Source: Chryseobacterium sp. ERMR1:04
GTDB lineage: Bacteria > Bacteroidota > Bacteroidia > Flavobacteriales > Weeksellaceae
Length of the DNA stretch: 64,000 bases
Assembly: GCF_001297705.1 (NCBI RefSeq)
Contig: NZ_LIRF01000009.1
Span: 62,001-126,000 of the forward strand
Direction of reading: 5' to 3'
Shown here in pieces: positions 42,710-50,561 of the stretch. Within the stretch, counting starts at the first letter, position 1, and each line of letters begins with the position of its first letter. The notes under the pieces are model-generated. The model saw nothing but the letters and a program-made list of their open reading frames with translations. It made no database searches and was not told the origin of the DNA. Both the position numbers and the translations under genes were made by a program.

Positions 42710-43936
42710 TTAAAATAATGTATATCCAAAAATAAGAGAGATTGTTTTATAATCTGACTTAATATCCTTCCCTAAAATATCCCTTTTTGTATGATAATTA
42801 AATTCTAAACTATATCTATTATCATATTTATAGCCAATTCCAAATGCAAAATTAATATTAGGTTCTAATTTAAACTTTCTTGGAAGATAATTATATTCTT
42901 CATAAGTAATCTCTGATCCACCTAAAACAACATCATAAACAAAAGAAGCATTGACGAAAACCTTTGATTTAGCACTAATAAAACTATAATGCCTAATTCC
43001 TAAAGGAACTTCTATCGAAGAATACTTTAATGTTGTTTTATTAGGTACTGCTTCATTTAGTATTGTTTTTGTAGTATATTCTTTTTCAGAATTATAGTAT
43101 TGATAAGTTGGTTCTATAATTAGAGCCCATTTATTATTATTAAAAGGCATTACAAATTCAGCTTCAACTCCTACTCTAAAATTGGTTTGATTTCCAAAAT
43201 CTGTATTATATAAACTTTGGTTATCATTACTTGATATTGCCAGAGAAGAAAAGTTAACTCCAGGTCTTATAGATAAATGGAATGATTTTTTTTCTGATTT
43301 TTTTTCAAAACTTTTATAATTTTCATTTTTACAAGTATTAAATCTAATAAAAAATTCTTTCAAATCCGATTCTCTATATTGAATACTTAAAATTTGAGAA
43401 TCATTGATATCATCACAATCTGATAAACTTTGCATTTGTTCAATAAACATATTATTTTTAGCAACCTGTGTATCTGATATTGAATATTTTTTATAAACTA
43501 GTGGTTTAATGTCAGAATCTGTTTGATAAAAAAAACGTCTTACATCTTCATAAGAATATTGATATAACGTATATTTCCCTTCAACTAGGGCTTTAAGAAA
43601 AACAGTTTTTTTAGTAAATATTGGATCTTTACTATCACTTAAGGTACTAAGATTATCACTCGACATTTCAACTTCGACATCAGCTCTTACATATTTTACT
43701 TTCCCTTCAATTTCAAATTCCTTAACAACGCTGATTCCTTTTAATTTTGAAGCACTTGTTGCATCATTTTTAAATTCAAACTGAACAAGGCTTCTACCCC
43801 ATTCCATATTTTTTATCAATCCTTCAACTTTACTACCTTGATTATCGATATAATATCCTTTTTCAAAGACATTCTGACCAAATGATTTAACACTAAAAAT
43901 GGCCAACATCACAAATGGCAGCAGATACTTTCTCAT
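42710..43936 (-). CDS. outer-membrane beta-barrel protein (PorT-like)
   Basis: The 408-aa product has a signal peptide (to SFGQ). A first half of mixed strands is followed by a barrel from about residue 220 (FHLSIRPGVNFSSLAI) with strands to the final SLIFGYTLF, where the last residue is phenylalanine as in barrel proteins. The N-terminal half resembles unannotated Bacteroidota proteins. It is a single gene between DUF3822 and rsmD, which are often adjacent, so it may be an insertion into a conserved pair. Its base composition seems even more AT-rich than its neighbours. Confidence 0.7.
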   Translation of the reverse strand: MRKYLLPFVMLAIFSVKSFGQNVFEKGYYIDNQGSKVEGLIKNMEWGRSLVQFEFKNDATSASKLKGISVVKEFEIEGKVKYVRADVEVEMSSDNLSTLSDSKDPIFTKKTVFLKALVEGKYTLYQYSYEDVRRFFYQTDSDIKPLVYKKYSISDTQVAKNNMFIEQMQSLSDCDDINDSQILSIQYRESDLKEFFIRFNTCKNENYKSFEKKSEKKSFHLSIRPGVNFSSLAISSNDNQSLYNTDFGNQTNFRVGVEAEFVMPFNNNKWALIIEPTYQYYNSEKEYTTKTILNEAVPNKTTLKYSSIEVPLGIRHYSFISAKSKVFVNASFVYDVVLGGSEITYEEYNYLPRKFKLEPNINFAFGIGYKYDNRYSLEFNYHTKRDILGKDIKSDYKTISLIFGYTLF

Positions 43937-44003
43937 AGTTATAATTTTTAAGTTGCAAAAATAGATATTTATATAAAAGAAAGAGAATTTTACTTATAAT
44001 AAT

Positions 44004-44011
44004 TACCTTTG
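44004..44011 (+). promoter_or_regulatory. -7 box of the rsmD promoter, 4 nt before the ATG
   Basis: TACCTTTG, followed by CA, ends 4 nt before the rsmD ATG at 44016. With a normal transcription start about 5-7 nt past the box, the message would be leaderless. Confidence 0.6.
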
Positions 44012-44015
44012 CATA

Positions 44016-44594
44016 ATGTACAGAATAATATCCGGCAGATGGAAAGCCAAAAAAATAGCAGCTCCAAAGAATTTTGATGTAAGACCCACAACGGATTTTG
44101 CCAAAGAAGCTTTGTTCAGCATTTTAGAAAATACGTATGATATGCAGTCGATTTCTGTTCTGGATCTTTTCGCAGGAATTGGGTCTATTACTTTCGAATT
44201 TGCGTCAAGAGGTTGTAAGGATATCGTTTCTGTAGAAATGAACCCTAAACATACAAGCTTCCTTAATTCCACCGCTTCAGAATTGGATATGTCTTCACAA
44301 GTAAGCGTTCAAAGAGGGGATGCTTTTGATTGGTTAAAAAAATTCAGAAACAAAAAATCTTTTGAGATCGTTTTTTCTGATGCTCCTTTCGAAATGGAAG
44401 AAAAAAAATACCACGAACTTATTTCTTTAGTTTTACATAACAAATACCTAAAAGAAAATGGCGTTTTGGTTGTTGAGCATCAAAGCAGAATGAAATTTGA
44501 TCATCCCAACTTTTTAGAAACCCGAAAATACGGAAACGTAAGTTTCAGTTTTTTCAAACCTAATACAGTAGAAACAGATAACCAGGAAATTTAA
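44016..44594 (+). CDS. rsmD: RsmD-like 16S rRNA guanine-N2 methyltransferase
   Basis: RsmD methylates G966 of 16S rRNA using SAM. The 192-aa protein has the SAM motif DLFAGIGSITFEFASRG near residue 48 and a conserved RPTTDFAKEALF opening. The catalytic (D/N)PP(Y/F) motif reads SDAPFEM here, with alanine in place of the first proline. The start is supported by the family opening MYRIISGRWKAKKI. The stop shares a TTAA with the convergent hxlR stop. Confidence 0.85.
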   Translation: MYRIISGRWKAKKIAAPKNFDVRPTTDFAKEALFSILENTYDMQSISVLDLFAGIGSITFEFASRGCKDIVSVEMNPKHTSFLNSTASELDMSSQVSVQRGDAFDWLKKFRNKKSFEIVFSDAPFEMEEKKYHELISLVLHNKYLKENGVLVVEHQSRMKFDHPNFLETRKYGNVSFSFFKPNTVETDNQEI

Positions 44595-44938
44595 TTCTTG
44601 GTTATTTTTTTTGAAATATCTACAGCATCCTGCCCCCATTTTGCAATTTCAGTTAAGACAGGAAGCAATGTTTTTCCAAAATCAGTTAATGAATATTCTA
44701 CCATTAAAGGAGGCTTTTTTGTGTAAACCTTCCGATCTATAATATTATCTTCTTCCAATTGTTTTAATTGAAGACTAAGCGTTCTTTCTGTAATGGTAGG
44801 AATTAATTTCCTCAGTTCATTATATCTTTTGGCACCATCAATTAAATAAAACAAAATTACCGCTTTCCATTTTCCGCCTATAAATCTCATCGTTACGCTG
44901 GTGCAGCAAGGATAAGGCTTGTTGTCTACTGTATACAT
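44591..44938 (-). CDS. HxlR-family transcription regulator
   Basis: The 115-aa protein is a winged-helix regulator with the HxlR core MRFIGGKWKAVILFYLIDG, the recognition helix ITERTLSLQLKQLEEDNII and the wing MVEYSLTDFG. An N-terminal cysteine pair (YPCCTSV) could sense oxidants or electrophiles, as in YodB. It is divergent from a nitroreductase gene, with a 15-bp inverted repeat whose arms sit next to each start codon. Confidence 0.9.
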   Translation of the reverse strand: MYTVDNKPYPCCTSVTMRFIGGKWKAVILFYLIDGAKRYNELRKLIPTITERTLSLQLKQLEEDNIIDRKVYTKKPPLMVEYSLTDFGKTLLPVLTEIAKWGQDAVDISKKITKN

Positions 44939-44939
44939 T

Positions 44940-45015
44940 TATACTATCATTTTTTACCGTTATTGCAAAGTTAATAAACTTAAATTAATTTTGTAACTAT
45001 AAAAATGATAGTATA
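44940..45015. promoter_or_regulatory. divergent promoter and operator between hxlR and nitroreductase
   Basis: Two perfect 15-bp inverted arms, TATACTATCATTTTT (44940-44954) and AAAAATGATAGTATA (45001-45015), flank two divergent -7 boxes: TAATTTTG at 44986-44993 (plus, with a TTG at 44963) and TAACTTTG at 44966-44973 (minus). Each arm sits near the transcription start of one gene, fitting HxlR repression of both genes. Confidence 0.75.
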
Positions 45016-45020
45016 AAATT

Positions 45021-45620
45021 ATGAGTTTTTTAGAAAAAATGAAAACGAGGTATACCGTAAAAAAATACAATCCTCAAGGAACAATTAGTGAAGAACAAGT
45101 AACTCAATTGAAAGAAATATTGAACCTAAGCCCATCTTCGATTAACAGTCAACCATGGAATTTTGTCTTTGTGAGTAATCCTGAAATCAAAGAAAAATTA
45201 GGGGAAGCTTCTTATTTTAATAAAAATAAAATTATAGAAAGTAACCAGATCATAGTTTTTCAGGTATTAAAAAATTCGGAAGATTTTGAAAAGCAAATTG
45301 AAGCAACCTTGCCGGAAGGTTCTATCAATTATTACAATAATTTTGTAAAATCAAAAGGAGAAGCTGCTATCCAATCATGGCTTAGACATCAAGTGTATTT
45401 ATCTCTTGGAGTGCTCCTTTCTGCCTGTGCCAATATGGATATAGATTCTACCCCAATGGAAGGAATTGAGCCAGAAAAATATGATGACATCTTAAAAAAT
45501 GAAAAGTATGAAACCTTATTTGCTGTGGCAATTGGAGAAAGATCTGAAGATGATAGCAATCAACCTAAAGTAACCCCAAAGACAAGATTAAAAGCCGAAA
45601 AAGTAATTCTAGAGTTTTAA
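45021..45620 (+). CDS. nitroreductase family NAD(P)H oxidoreductase
   Basis: The 199-aa flavoprotein has the nitroreductase opening KMKTRYTVKKYNP, SSINSQPWNFVFV around residue 37 (FMN-binding loop) and the late FAVAIGER. Family members reduce nitro groups, quinones or similar acceptors. It is divergent from and very likely controlled by the HxlR regulator. A MITE-like element follows. Confidence 0.88.
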   Translation: MSFLEKMKTRYTVKKYNPQGTISEEQVTQLKEILNLSPSSINSQPWNFVFVSNPEIKEKLGEASYFNKNKIIESNQIIVFQVLKNSEDFEKQIEATLPEGSINYYNNFVKSKGEAAIQSWLRHQVYLSLGVLLSACANMDIDSTPMEGIEPEKYDDILKNEKYETLFAVAIGERSEDDSNQPKVTPKTRLKAEKVILEF

Positions 45621-45624
45621 TATT

Positions 45625-45813
45625 TTAACCGAAAAAGAGACAAAAGCTATACGCTGATTTTTAACAATTGTTTAATTGTTAGAAAACAAAAGCCATTCAA
45701 AATAATAACATTTCGACTCCGCTCAATATGCAAATATTTTTAAAACTTAGATGCTCTTATCAGCAGTTTAATAATTAACATACTAAAGTGTTAATCTTTT
45801 GTTTTGTGGTTAA
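45625..45813. repeat. MITE-like element, copy 2 (189 bp)
   Basis: This copy matches 32289-32441 over its core but carries an extra segment of about 46 bp (about 45647-45692) bordered by ACAAAAG on both sides and containing the small inverted repeat AACAATT/AATTGTT. The left terminal repeat is decayed (TTAACCGAAAAAG) and the right end is GTTTTGTGGTTAA. It lies between convergent genes, as copy 1 does. Confidence 0.75.
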
Positions 45814-45843
45814 ATTTTAATGAGTTTAAATAGACTTAAATAC

Positions 45844-45872
45844 AAAAGCTGTTTCGGTTTGAAACAGCTTTT
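45844..45872. terminator. terminator after murI
   Basis: A perfect 12-bp stem (AAAAGCTGTTTC/GAAACAGCTTTT) with a 5-nt loop lies 4 bp from the murI stop; it can act on both strands. Confidence 0.9.
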
Positions 45873-45876
45873 ATTT

Positions 45877-46707
45877 TTATAGTACTTTAAGTTCAAGATC
45901 GATGCTCTTACCGAAGAATTTCTTAGAGATCTTCTCAAAATTCTTAGTGATATCTGAGAGATAAAAATGATAATTCGGTTTTGAATTGCTATCATTTAAA
46001 AGATGATACTTGTCTAAAATAATCTTCAAATGGTTGGTTACAATATTAGGAGAATCTATAACCCGAACACGGTTTCCGTAATACTGCTTGATTTCGTCAA
46101 TCAGTAAAGGATAATGTGTACATCCTAAAATCAACGTTTCAATATTCTTTAGTTTATTATTGCTTAAATAATTATAGATAATAGCATGCGTGATTGGATG
46201 ATTTTTAAAGCCTTCCTCAATAGCAGGAACCAATAAAGGGGTTGCTAATTCATCAACTTTAATCCATTTATTATGCTTTCTAATACTCTTTTTATATAAC
46301 CCCGAATTCACCGTTGCTTTCGTAGCAATAACGCCGACATTCGTATGAATTTCGTAGGAAACTTTTTCGGCAACAGGATTTATTACATCAATCACAGGAA
46401 CTTTTCCTGCAACAGATGCCATCACTTCATTCAAAGCATTTGCTGTCGCCGTATTACAGGCAATTACAATCGCTTTACAGTTTTGCGCCAACAAAAAGTT
46501 GGTGATCTTTGTAGAATATTCAATGATCGCTTCTTTTGATTTCTCACCGTACGGAAGGTGTTTTGTATCTCCAAAGTAAATCAGATCTTCATGGGGAAGA
46601 AGTCTTTTTATTTCTTTAGCTACCGTTAACCCTCCAACTCCACTATCAAAAACTCCGATAGGCTGCTTAGGTGAGAGATGCGAGTAATTTTCTTTTTTAG
46701 TTTTCAA
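45877..46707 (-). CDS. murI: glutamate racemase
   Basis: MurI makes D-glutamate for peptidoglycan. Both catalytic cysteines are present: ACNTATA (near 75) and LGCTHYPLL (near 187), and the opening is GVFDSGVGG. No ATG exists in the right place. A TTG at 46707 gives the family-like start MKTKKENYSHLSPKQPIG (276 aa), while the TTG at 46728 lies inside a TATTTTTG -7 box and is unlikely. The gene is 42 bp behind muiA. Confidence 0.9.
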   Translation of the reverse strand: MKTKKENYSHLSPKQPIGVFDSGVGGLTVAKEIKRLLPHEDLIYFGDTKHLPYGEKSKEAIIEYSTKITNFLLAQNCKAIVIACNTATANALNEVMASVAGKVPVIDVINPVAEKVSYEIHTNVGVIATKATVNSGLYKKSIRKHNKWIKVDELATPLLVPAIEEGFKNHPITHAIIYNYLSNNKLKNIETLILGCTHYPLLIDEIKQYYGNRVRVIDSPNIVTNHLKIILDKYHLLNDSNSKPNYHFYLSDITKNFEKISKKFFGKSIDLELKVL

Positions 46708-46725
46708 GTGAGCTGAAATTTTATA

Positions 46726-46733
46726 CAAAAATA
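46726..46733 (-). promoter_or_regulatory. -7 box before murI
   Basis: TATTTTTG on the minus strand matches TAnnTTTG and lies 18 nt upstream of the TTG start at 46707. Confidence 0.4.
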
Positions 46734-46749
46734 CTGAATAGTTCGTAAT

Positions 46750-48348
46750 TTAATTAAGATTACTGATAGAATAATCTTTCGGATATCTTACCTTATAGCT
46801 TATTCTAATTTTCTTTGTTTCAGATGCAGAAATTTTAAGATTCCAAGTTAAAAACCCTTTTTCTTTATCGAGCTCTGCACCATCTGTTTGAAGCAATTCT
46901 ACTTTTACATCTTCATTTTTACTTAAAGGAATTTGGTCCTTCATCTCAATATTAATTGCTTCTTTCTTATTATTTCTAACAATAATATCATAGGTAAATG
47001 TTTTCTCTTGGTATGAAGAGAACAATTTAGTGCTTGATTTGTCATCAACAATCTCTTTGCGAACACTTATTTTTTTATCATCCCCTAAGGTAATACTCAA
47101 TTCATCTGTTATCTGATCAGGGTTAATTTTTGTTTCGCCCACATACATATTCTCAAATATCACACTTGCTTCTCCCGGAATTAGATTATATTGATTAAAA
47201 TCTTTAATTCTGGCTATTAAAAATGCATTTGTATTTTGTCTTGGAGCAGTATAATATTTATAAATTACAGGAACTTTAATTTCTTTTAGCGTAATAAAAT
47301 GATAATCACTGCTTGATAGAACATCATAAGGAATATCTACATCAAAACTCGTGTTCAGAAGGTTTTCTTTAGATACAAATCTCTTGCTGATTCCTACCAC
47401 CGCAACTTCTTCTATTCTTGTTTCCCTCATAGTATCTCTATGTTTTGAATAACCTTGTATTAGAACTTTATCTGCATTTTTAAAGGATTCTAAAAACCAT
47501 GGTGTCAAGACAGGGGCATTATTACTTGTAGATGATCTTGCATTAATCAAAGAAAGCTTTACTCCTTTCCAATCTTGTCCCGTTGTTTGTAAAACCTTTG
47601 CTTTAAATGTAATATCTAAAGGCTCAGAAAGTTTATTTCCTTTAACTTCATAGAAAGGTTCCCACGAAACATTTCCTGTAAGATATCCAATATCCATTTT
47701 TACGTTTCCTGAACCGGTATTGAATACCTTTAAAAGTAAAACACTTTTAGAACTGGCATCTCCAGTTTTAGAAACTTCTCTTAATTTTGTATTAAGCCTA
47801 TCAAGCTTACGTTGATTTTCTTCACTTTTCTTATAAATATCAACCAAAGCAGTACTTATTTCAGTTCTCTTTGATTTATAATATTCTGTAAGTTGCATTA
47901 GCTGGGCAACGCTTGAAGAACTGCTTCCTACCAAAAGTCCTTGATTTTTATCCAGAAGTTCTAACGTTTTTTCACTCGTTTCTCTTTCAATATTGAGCTT
48001 AGAAATCATATTGTTCATAAGAGTAATACTATCTCCAATAATCTTAGAACGAGGGTTTACACTTTCTAAATTTTCTGAATAATAATTATTTACATACTGC
48101 ACTGAAAGAATGTTAATATTTTTATTATTCGAATTGATCTGTATTGATTTTGGAAAAACATTATCTGATATATTTGTAATTACAATGTCTGAAGAACCTC
48201 CAGGTAAAGAAAAACTAGCCGAACCTTGCAATTCAGCAGAAGTTCTGTAAATGTTTACTGCATTCACTTTCACTTTGGCAAAAATTGGTTTTTGAGAAAA
48301 GGATAGAACAGCAAAAAATAAACAGATAAGTTGTAAATATTTCTTCAT
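46750..48348 (-). CDS. MuiA/DUF4139 family protein
   Basis: The 532-aa protein has a signal peptide (ending VLSFSQ), an N-terminal DUF4140-like part (IYRTSAELQGSASFSLPGGSSDI), a coiled-coil stretch (about 100-190) and a DUF4139 domain from about 210 to the end. The family is named after a mucoidy inhibitor but its action is unknown. It lies between hemW and murI on the same strand, and its 36-bp leader is a heptad array. Confidence 0.82.
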   Translation of the reverse strand: MKKYLQLICLFFAVLSFSQKPIFAKVKVNAVNIYRTSAELQGSASFSLPGGSSDIVITNISDNVFPKSIQINSNNKNINILSVQYVNNYYSENLESVNPRSKIIGDSITLMNNMISKLNIERETSEKTLELLDKNQGLLVGSSSSSVAQLMQLTEYYKSKRTEISTALVDIYKKSEENQRKLDRLNTKLREVSKTGDASSKSVLLLKVFNTGSGNVKMDIGYLTGNVSWEPFYEVKGNKLSEPLDITFKAKVLQTTGQDWKGVKLSLINARSSTSNNAPVLTPWFLESFKNADKVLIQGYSKHRDTMRETRIEEVAVVGISKRFVSKENLLNTSFDVDIPYDVLSSSDYHFITLKEIKVPVIYKYYTAPRQNTNAFLIARIKDFNQYNLIPGEASVIFENMYVGETKINPDQITDELSITLGDDKKISVRKEIVDDKSSTKLFSSYQEKTFTYDIIVRNNKKEAINIEMKDQIPLSKNEDVKVELLQTDGAELDKEKGFLTWNLKISASETKKIRISYKVRYPKDYSISNLN

Positions 48349-48382
48349 GGTTTATAGTTTATGGTTTTTAATTTTTAATATA
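48348..48382 (-). repeat. heptad array in the muiA leader
   Basis: Read on the plus strand, five consecutive 7-mers (TGGTTTA, TAGTTTA, TGGTTTT, TAATTTT, TAATATA) start at the first base of the muiA ATG and fill the spacer to the hemW stop. Confidence 0.65.
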
Positions 48383-48384
48383 AA

Positions 48385-49509
48385 TTAGATAATAAATAAG
48401 TCTGAAGCAATCCCATCTGCCATAAACCAATGTTTCTCAGGAATCTTAAGGTGATTGTTTTCAACGACTAAAATACCGTCGGAAACCTTAGATTTAATAT
48501 CATTTTGAAACGTATCTAAAATCTTATTTGAGAATTTATGATTCAAACTTTCAAGATCTACGCCCCAAATTGTTCTCAACCCAATCATGATCATTTCATT
48601 AAATTGATCTTCCAGAGAAAGAATTTCGGTCTCTTTAGCGATAATATTTGAGTTTAATTTTTTAATGTATTGTTGATTATTGGCGACATTCCAACTTCTT
48701 GTATCATGTCCGTTGTAAGAATGTGCAGACGGACCTATTCCCAAATACTCTTTATATTTCCAATATGAAGAATTATGCCTTGAATAAAAGCCTGGTTTAG
48801 CAAAATTGGAAACCTCATAATGATCAAACCCATGATCTTTTAGGAAGTCTGAGAGATAATAAAACTCTTCATTCTGCTCTTCTTCTTTAGGATTGGCAAC
48901 TTTTCCTTTTGAGATCCAGTTTTCCAATGCTGTTTTTGGCTCAACAGTCAGCGCATAAGAAGAAATATGAGGTACTTCTAAAGCAATGGTTTTTTTTAGA
49001 TTCTGTTTCCAGATTTCAAGATTAGAAGTTGGTGAACCATAAATAAGGTCTATACTTAAGTTTTCAAACCCAAAATCCTGAGCTCTTTTAATAGAACTTT
49101 CTGCTTCGGAAGCATTATGTGCACGATTCATCAATTTCAAATCTTCTTCAAAGAAACTTTGAGTTCCTATTGAAAGACGATTCACATAAGAATTTGATAA
49201 CCCTTTTAAAAAGCTTTTATCTAAATCATCAGGGTTGGCTTCTAAGGTAATTTCAATATCCTTATCAAAACTGAAATGCTTTAACACCTCATCAATCAAA
49301 GAATTGATCTCATCAACAGAGAGAATGGAAGGCGTACCACCTCCAAAGTAAAGGGACTGTAAATTTTTATTCTGCAGTTCGTCTTTTCGTAAAAAGATCT
49401 CTTTCTTCATTGCAGCAAGCATTTCATCCTTAAAATTTAAAGATGTTGAGAAATGAAAATTACAATAGCTGCATTTTTGTTTACAGAACGGAATGTGAAT
49501 ATAAATCAT
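48385..49509 (-). CDS. hemW: radical SAM heme chaperone HemW
   Basis: HemW is a radical SAM protein that delivers heme. The 4Fe-4S motif CKQKCSYC is at residues 9-16, and the HemW signatures SRHNSSYW and GIGPSAHSYN are near 240-260. The longer frame from a TTG at 49539 would translate the terminator hairpin of the upstream gene, so the ATG at 49509 (MIYIHIPFCKQKC, 374 aa) is chosen. The start codon abuts the T run of that terminator. Confidence 0.92.
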   Translation of the reverse strand: MIYIHIPFCKQKCSYCNFHFSTSLNFKDEMLAAMKKEIFLRKDELQNKNLQSLYFGGGTPSILSVDEINSLIDEVLKHFSFDKDIEITLEANPDDLDKSFLKGLSNSYVNRLSIGTQSFFEEDLKLMNRAHNASEAESSIKRAQDFGFENLSIDLIYGSPTSNLEIWKQNLKKTIALEVPHISSYALTVEPKTALENWISKGKVANPKEEEQNEEFYYLSDFLKDHGFDHYEVSNFAKPGFYSRHNSSYWKYKEYLGIGPSAHSYNGHDTRSWNVANNQQYIKKLNSNIIAKETEILSLEDQFNEMIMIGLRTIWGVDLESLNHKFSNKILDTFQNDIKSKVSDGILVVENNHLKIPEKHWFMADGIASDLFII

Positions 49510-49536
49510 AAAAAAAGCTCTGAAAAAATCAGAGCT
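49508..49536 (-). terminator. porP terminator touching the hemW start codon
   Basis: On the minus strand, GAGCTCTGA pairs with TCAGAGCT, followed by seven T residues; the last base overlaps the hemW ATG at 49507-49509. It ends the porP transcript and may also gate hemW transcription. Confidence 0.8.
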
Positions 49537-49559
49537 CAAATTTATTTAAATTAAATTGA

Positions 49560-50510
49560 TTAATATCTATAACCTCTATGATTAATGAAGTTATCAAAGT
49601 TATACCCCAATCCAATCATGAAGCTATTCCCTCCATACGTCTGAATATCAGACAATCCAAGGTTATAACTAGCACCTACCATAAATTTATTAAATCTTAC
49701 TTTAACAATTGGAGAGATACTTAATTGTTGGCTATCAAATCTATTCTGAACAGATCTATAGTTTACTCCGAACGAGAACGAATTGATATCGTTAAAGAAT
49801 GTTGCCATTAAGTTGTAATCAACAGTTCTTGTAGAGTTGGTATTAAGGTTGATCAATGCAGATGGTGTAACATACATATTATCTGCAAAGTGCCAATCAT
49901 ATCCTAAGTTTAAGAAGAATTTGATTGGAGAAGGCTCACGACCGTTAACAATAGACTCATCATTCGATAGAGCGATGTCATTAACAGAAACGCCTGCAAA
50001 GATATTGTGATACGTAGCTGCTACCCCAAAGTTGGCATAAGCCATAAAGATATTGCTTTCAGCACCTTGTAATAAAGGGTCAGACGCATCTTCAGTGTTA
50101 ATTTTTGAATAATCAAAATTCATATTATACAAGCTTACACTTGTACCGAAAGAGAATTGATCTTTTCTGTCTCCTTCACTGCTAAGAGGAATGAAATATG
50201 AAGCACCAGCCGTAATACCTCCAGCCGAGATAGGTCCATTACTATCTCTAAAAACAGAAATACCAGCCCCTAATCTATCAAAGATATTCGCATTAATCCC
50301 AACTGATTGTACATTTGGAGATTCGCTAAACTTTGAAAATTGTTGTTGGTAGTTAAGATTAAGCTGAACATAGTCCGTTTTACCGTATTGTGCAGGGTTG
50401 AACAGGAACTCACCATCCAAAAGATATTGTTGATAGTATGGTAATGTTTCTTGTGCTTTATATGCATTTGACAAAAGAGCCAAACACACCATAGCATATA
50501 GTTTTCTCAT
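49560..50510 (-). CDS. PorP/SprF family outer-membrane protein
   Basis: The 316-aa protein has a signal peptide (MRKLYAMVCLALLSNAYKAQ) and then the PorP/SprF opening LPYYQQYLLDGEFLFNPAQYG, with a barrel fold to the end (SYNLGLSDI, FMIGLGYNFD). Such proteins anchor or help type IX secretion cargo at the outer membrane. The frame extends to a TTG at 50528; the ATG at 50510 is preferred. It is separated from hemW by a terminator. Confidence 0.85.
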   Translation of the reverse strand: MRKLYAMVCLALLSNAYKAQETLPYYQQYLLDGEFLFNPAQYGKTDYVQLNLNYQQQFSKFSESPNVQSVGINANIFDRLGAGISVFRDSNGPISAGGITAGASYFIPLSSEGDRKDQFSFGTSVSLYNMNFDYSKINTEDASDPLLQGAESNIFMAYANFGVAATYHNIFAGVSVNDIALSNDESIVNGREPSPIKFFLNLGYDWHFADNMYVTPSALINLNTNSTRTVDYNLMATFFNDINSFSFGVNYRSVQNRFDSQQLSISPIVKVRFNKFMVGASYNLGLSDIQTYGGNSFMIGLGYNFDNFINHRGYRY

Positions 50511-50533
50511 AACAAATCTTGATTTCAATTCAA

Positions 50534-50541
50534 CAAATATA
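50534..50541 (-). promoter_or_regulatory. -7 box of the porP gene
   Basis: TATATTTG reads on the minus strand, 23 nt upstream of the ATG at 50510. Confidence 0.5.
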
Positions 50542-50561
50542 AAAAAATTCTCAATATATTT

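Noticed and set aside
49510-49539. N-terminal extension of HemW from a TTG
   Set aside because: The extra codons are the porP terminator hairpin; the 4Fe-4S motif follows the ATG at 49509 as in the family.
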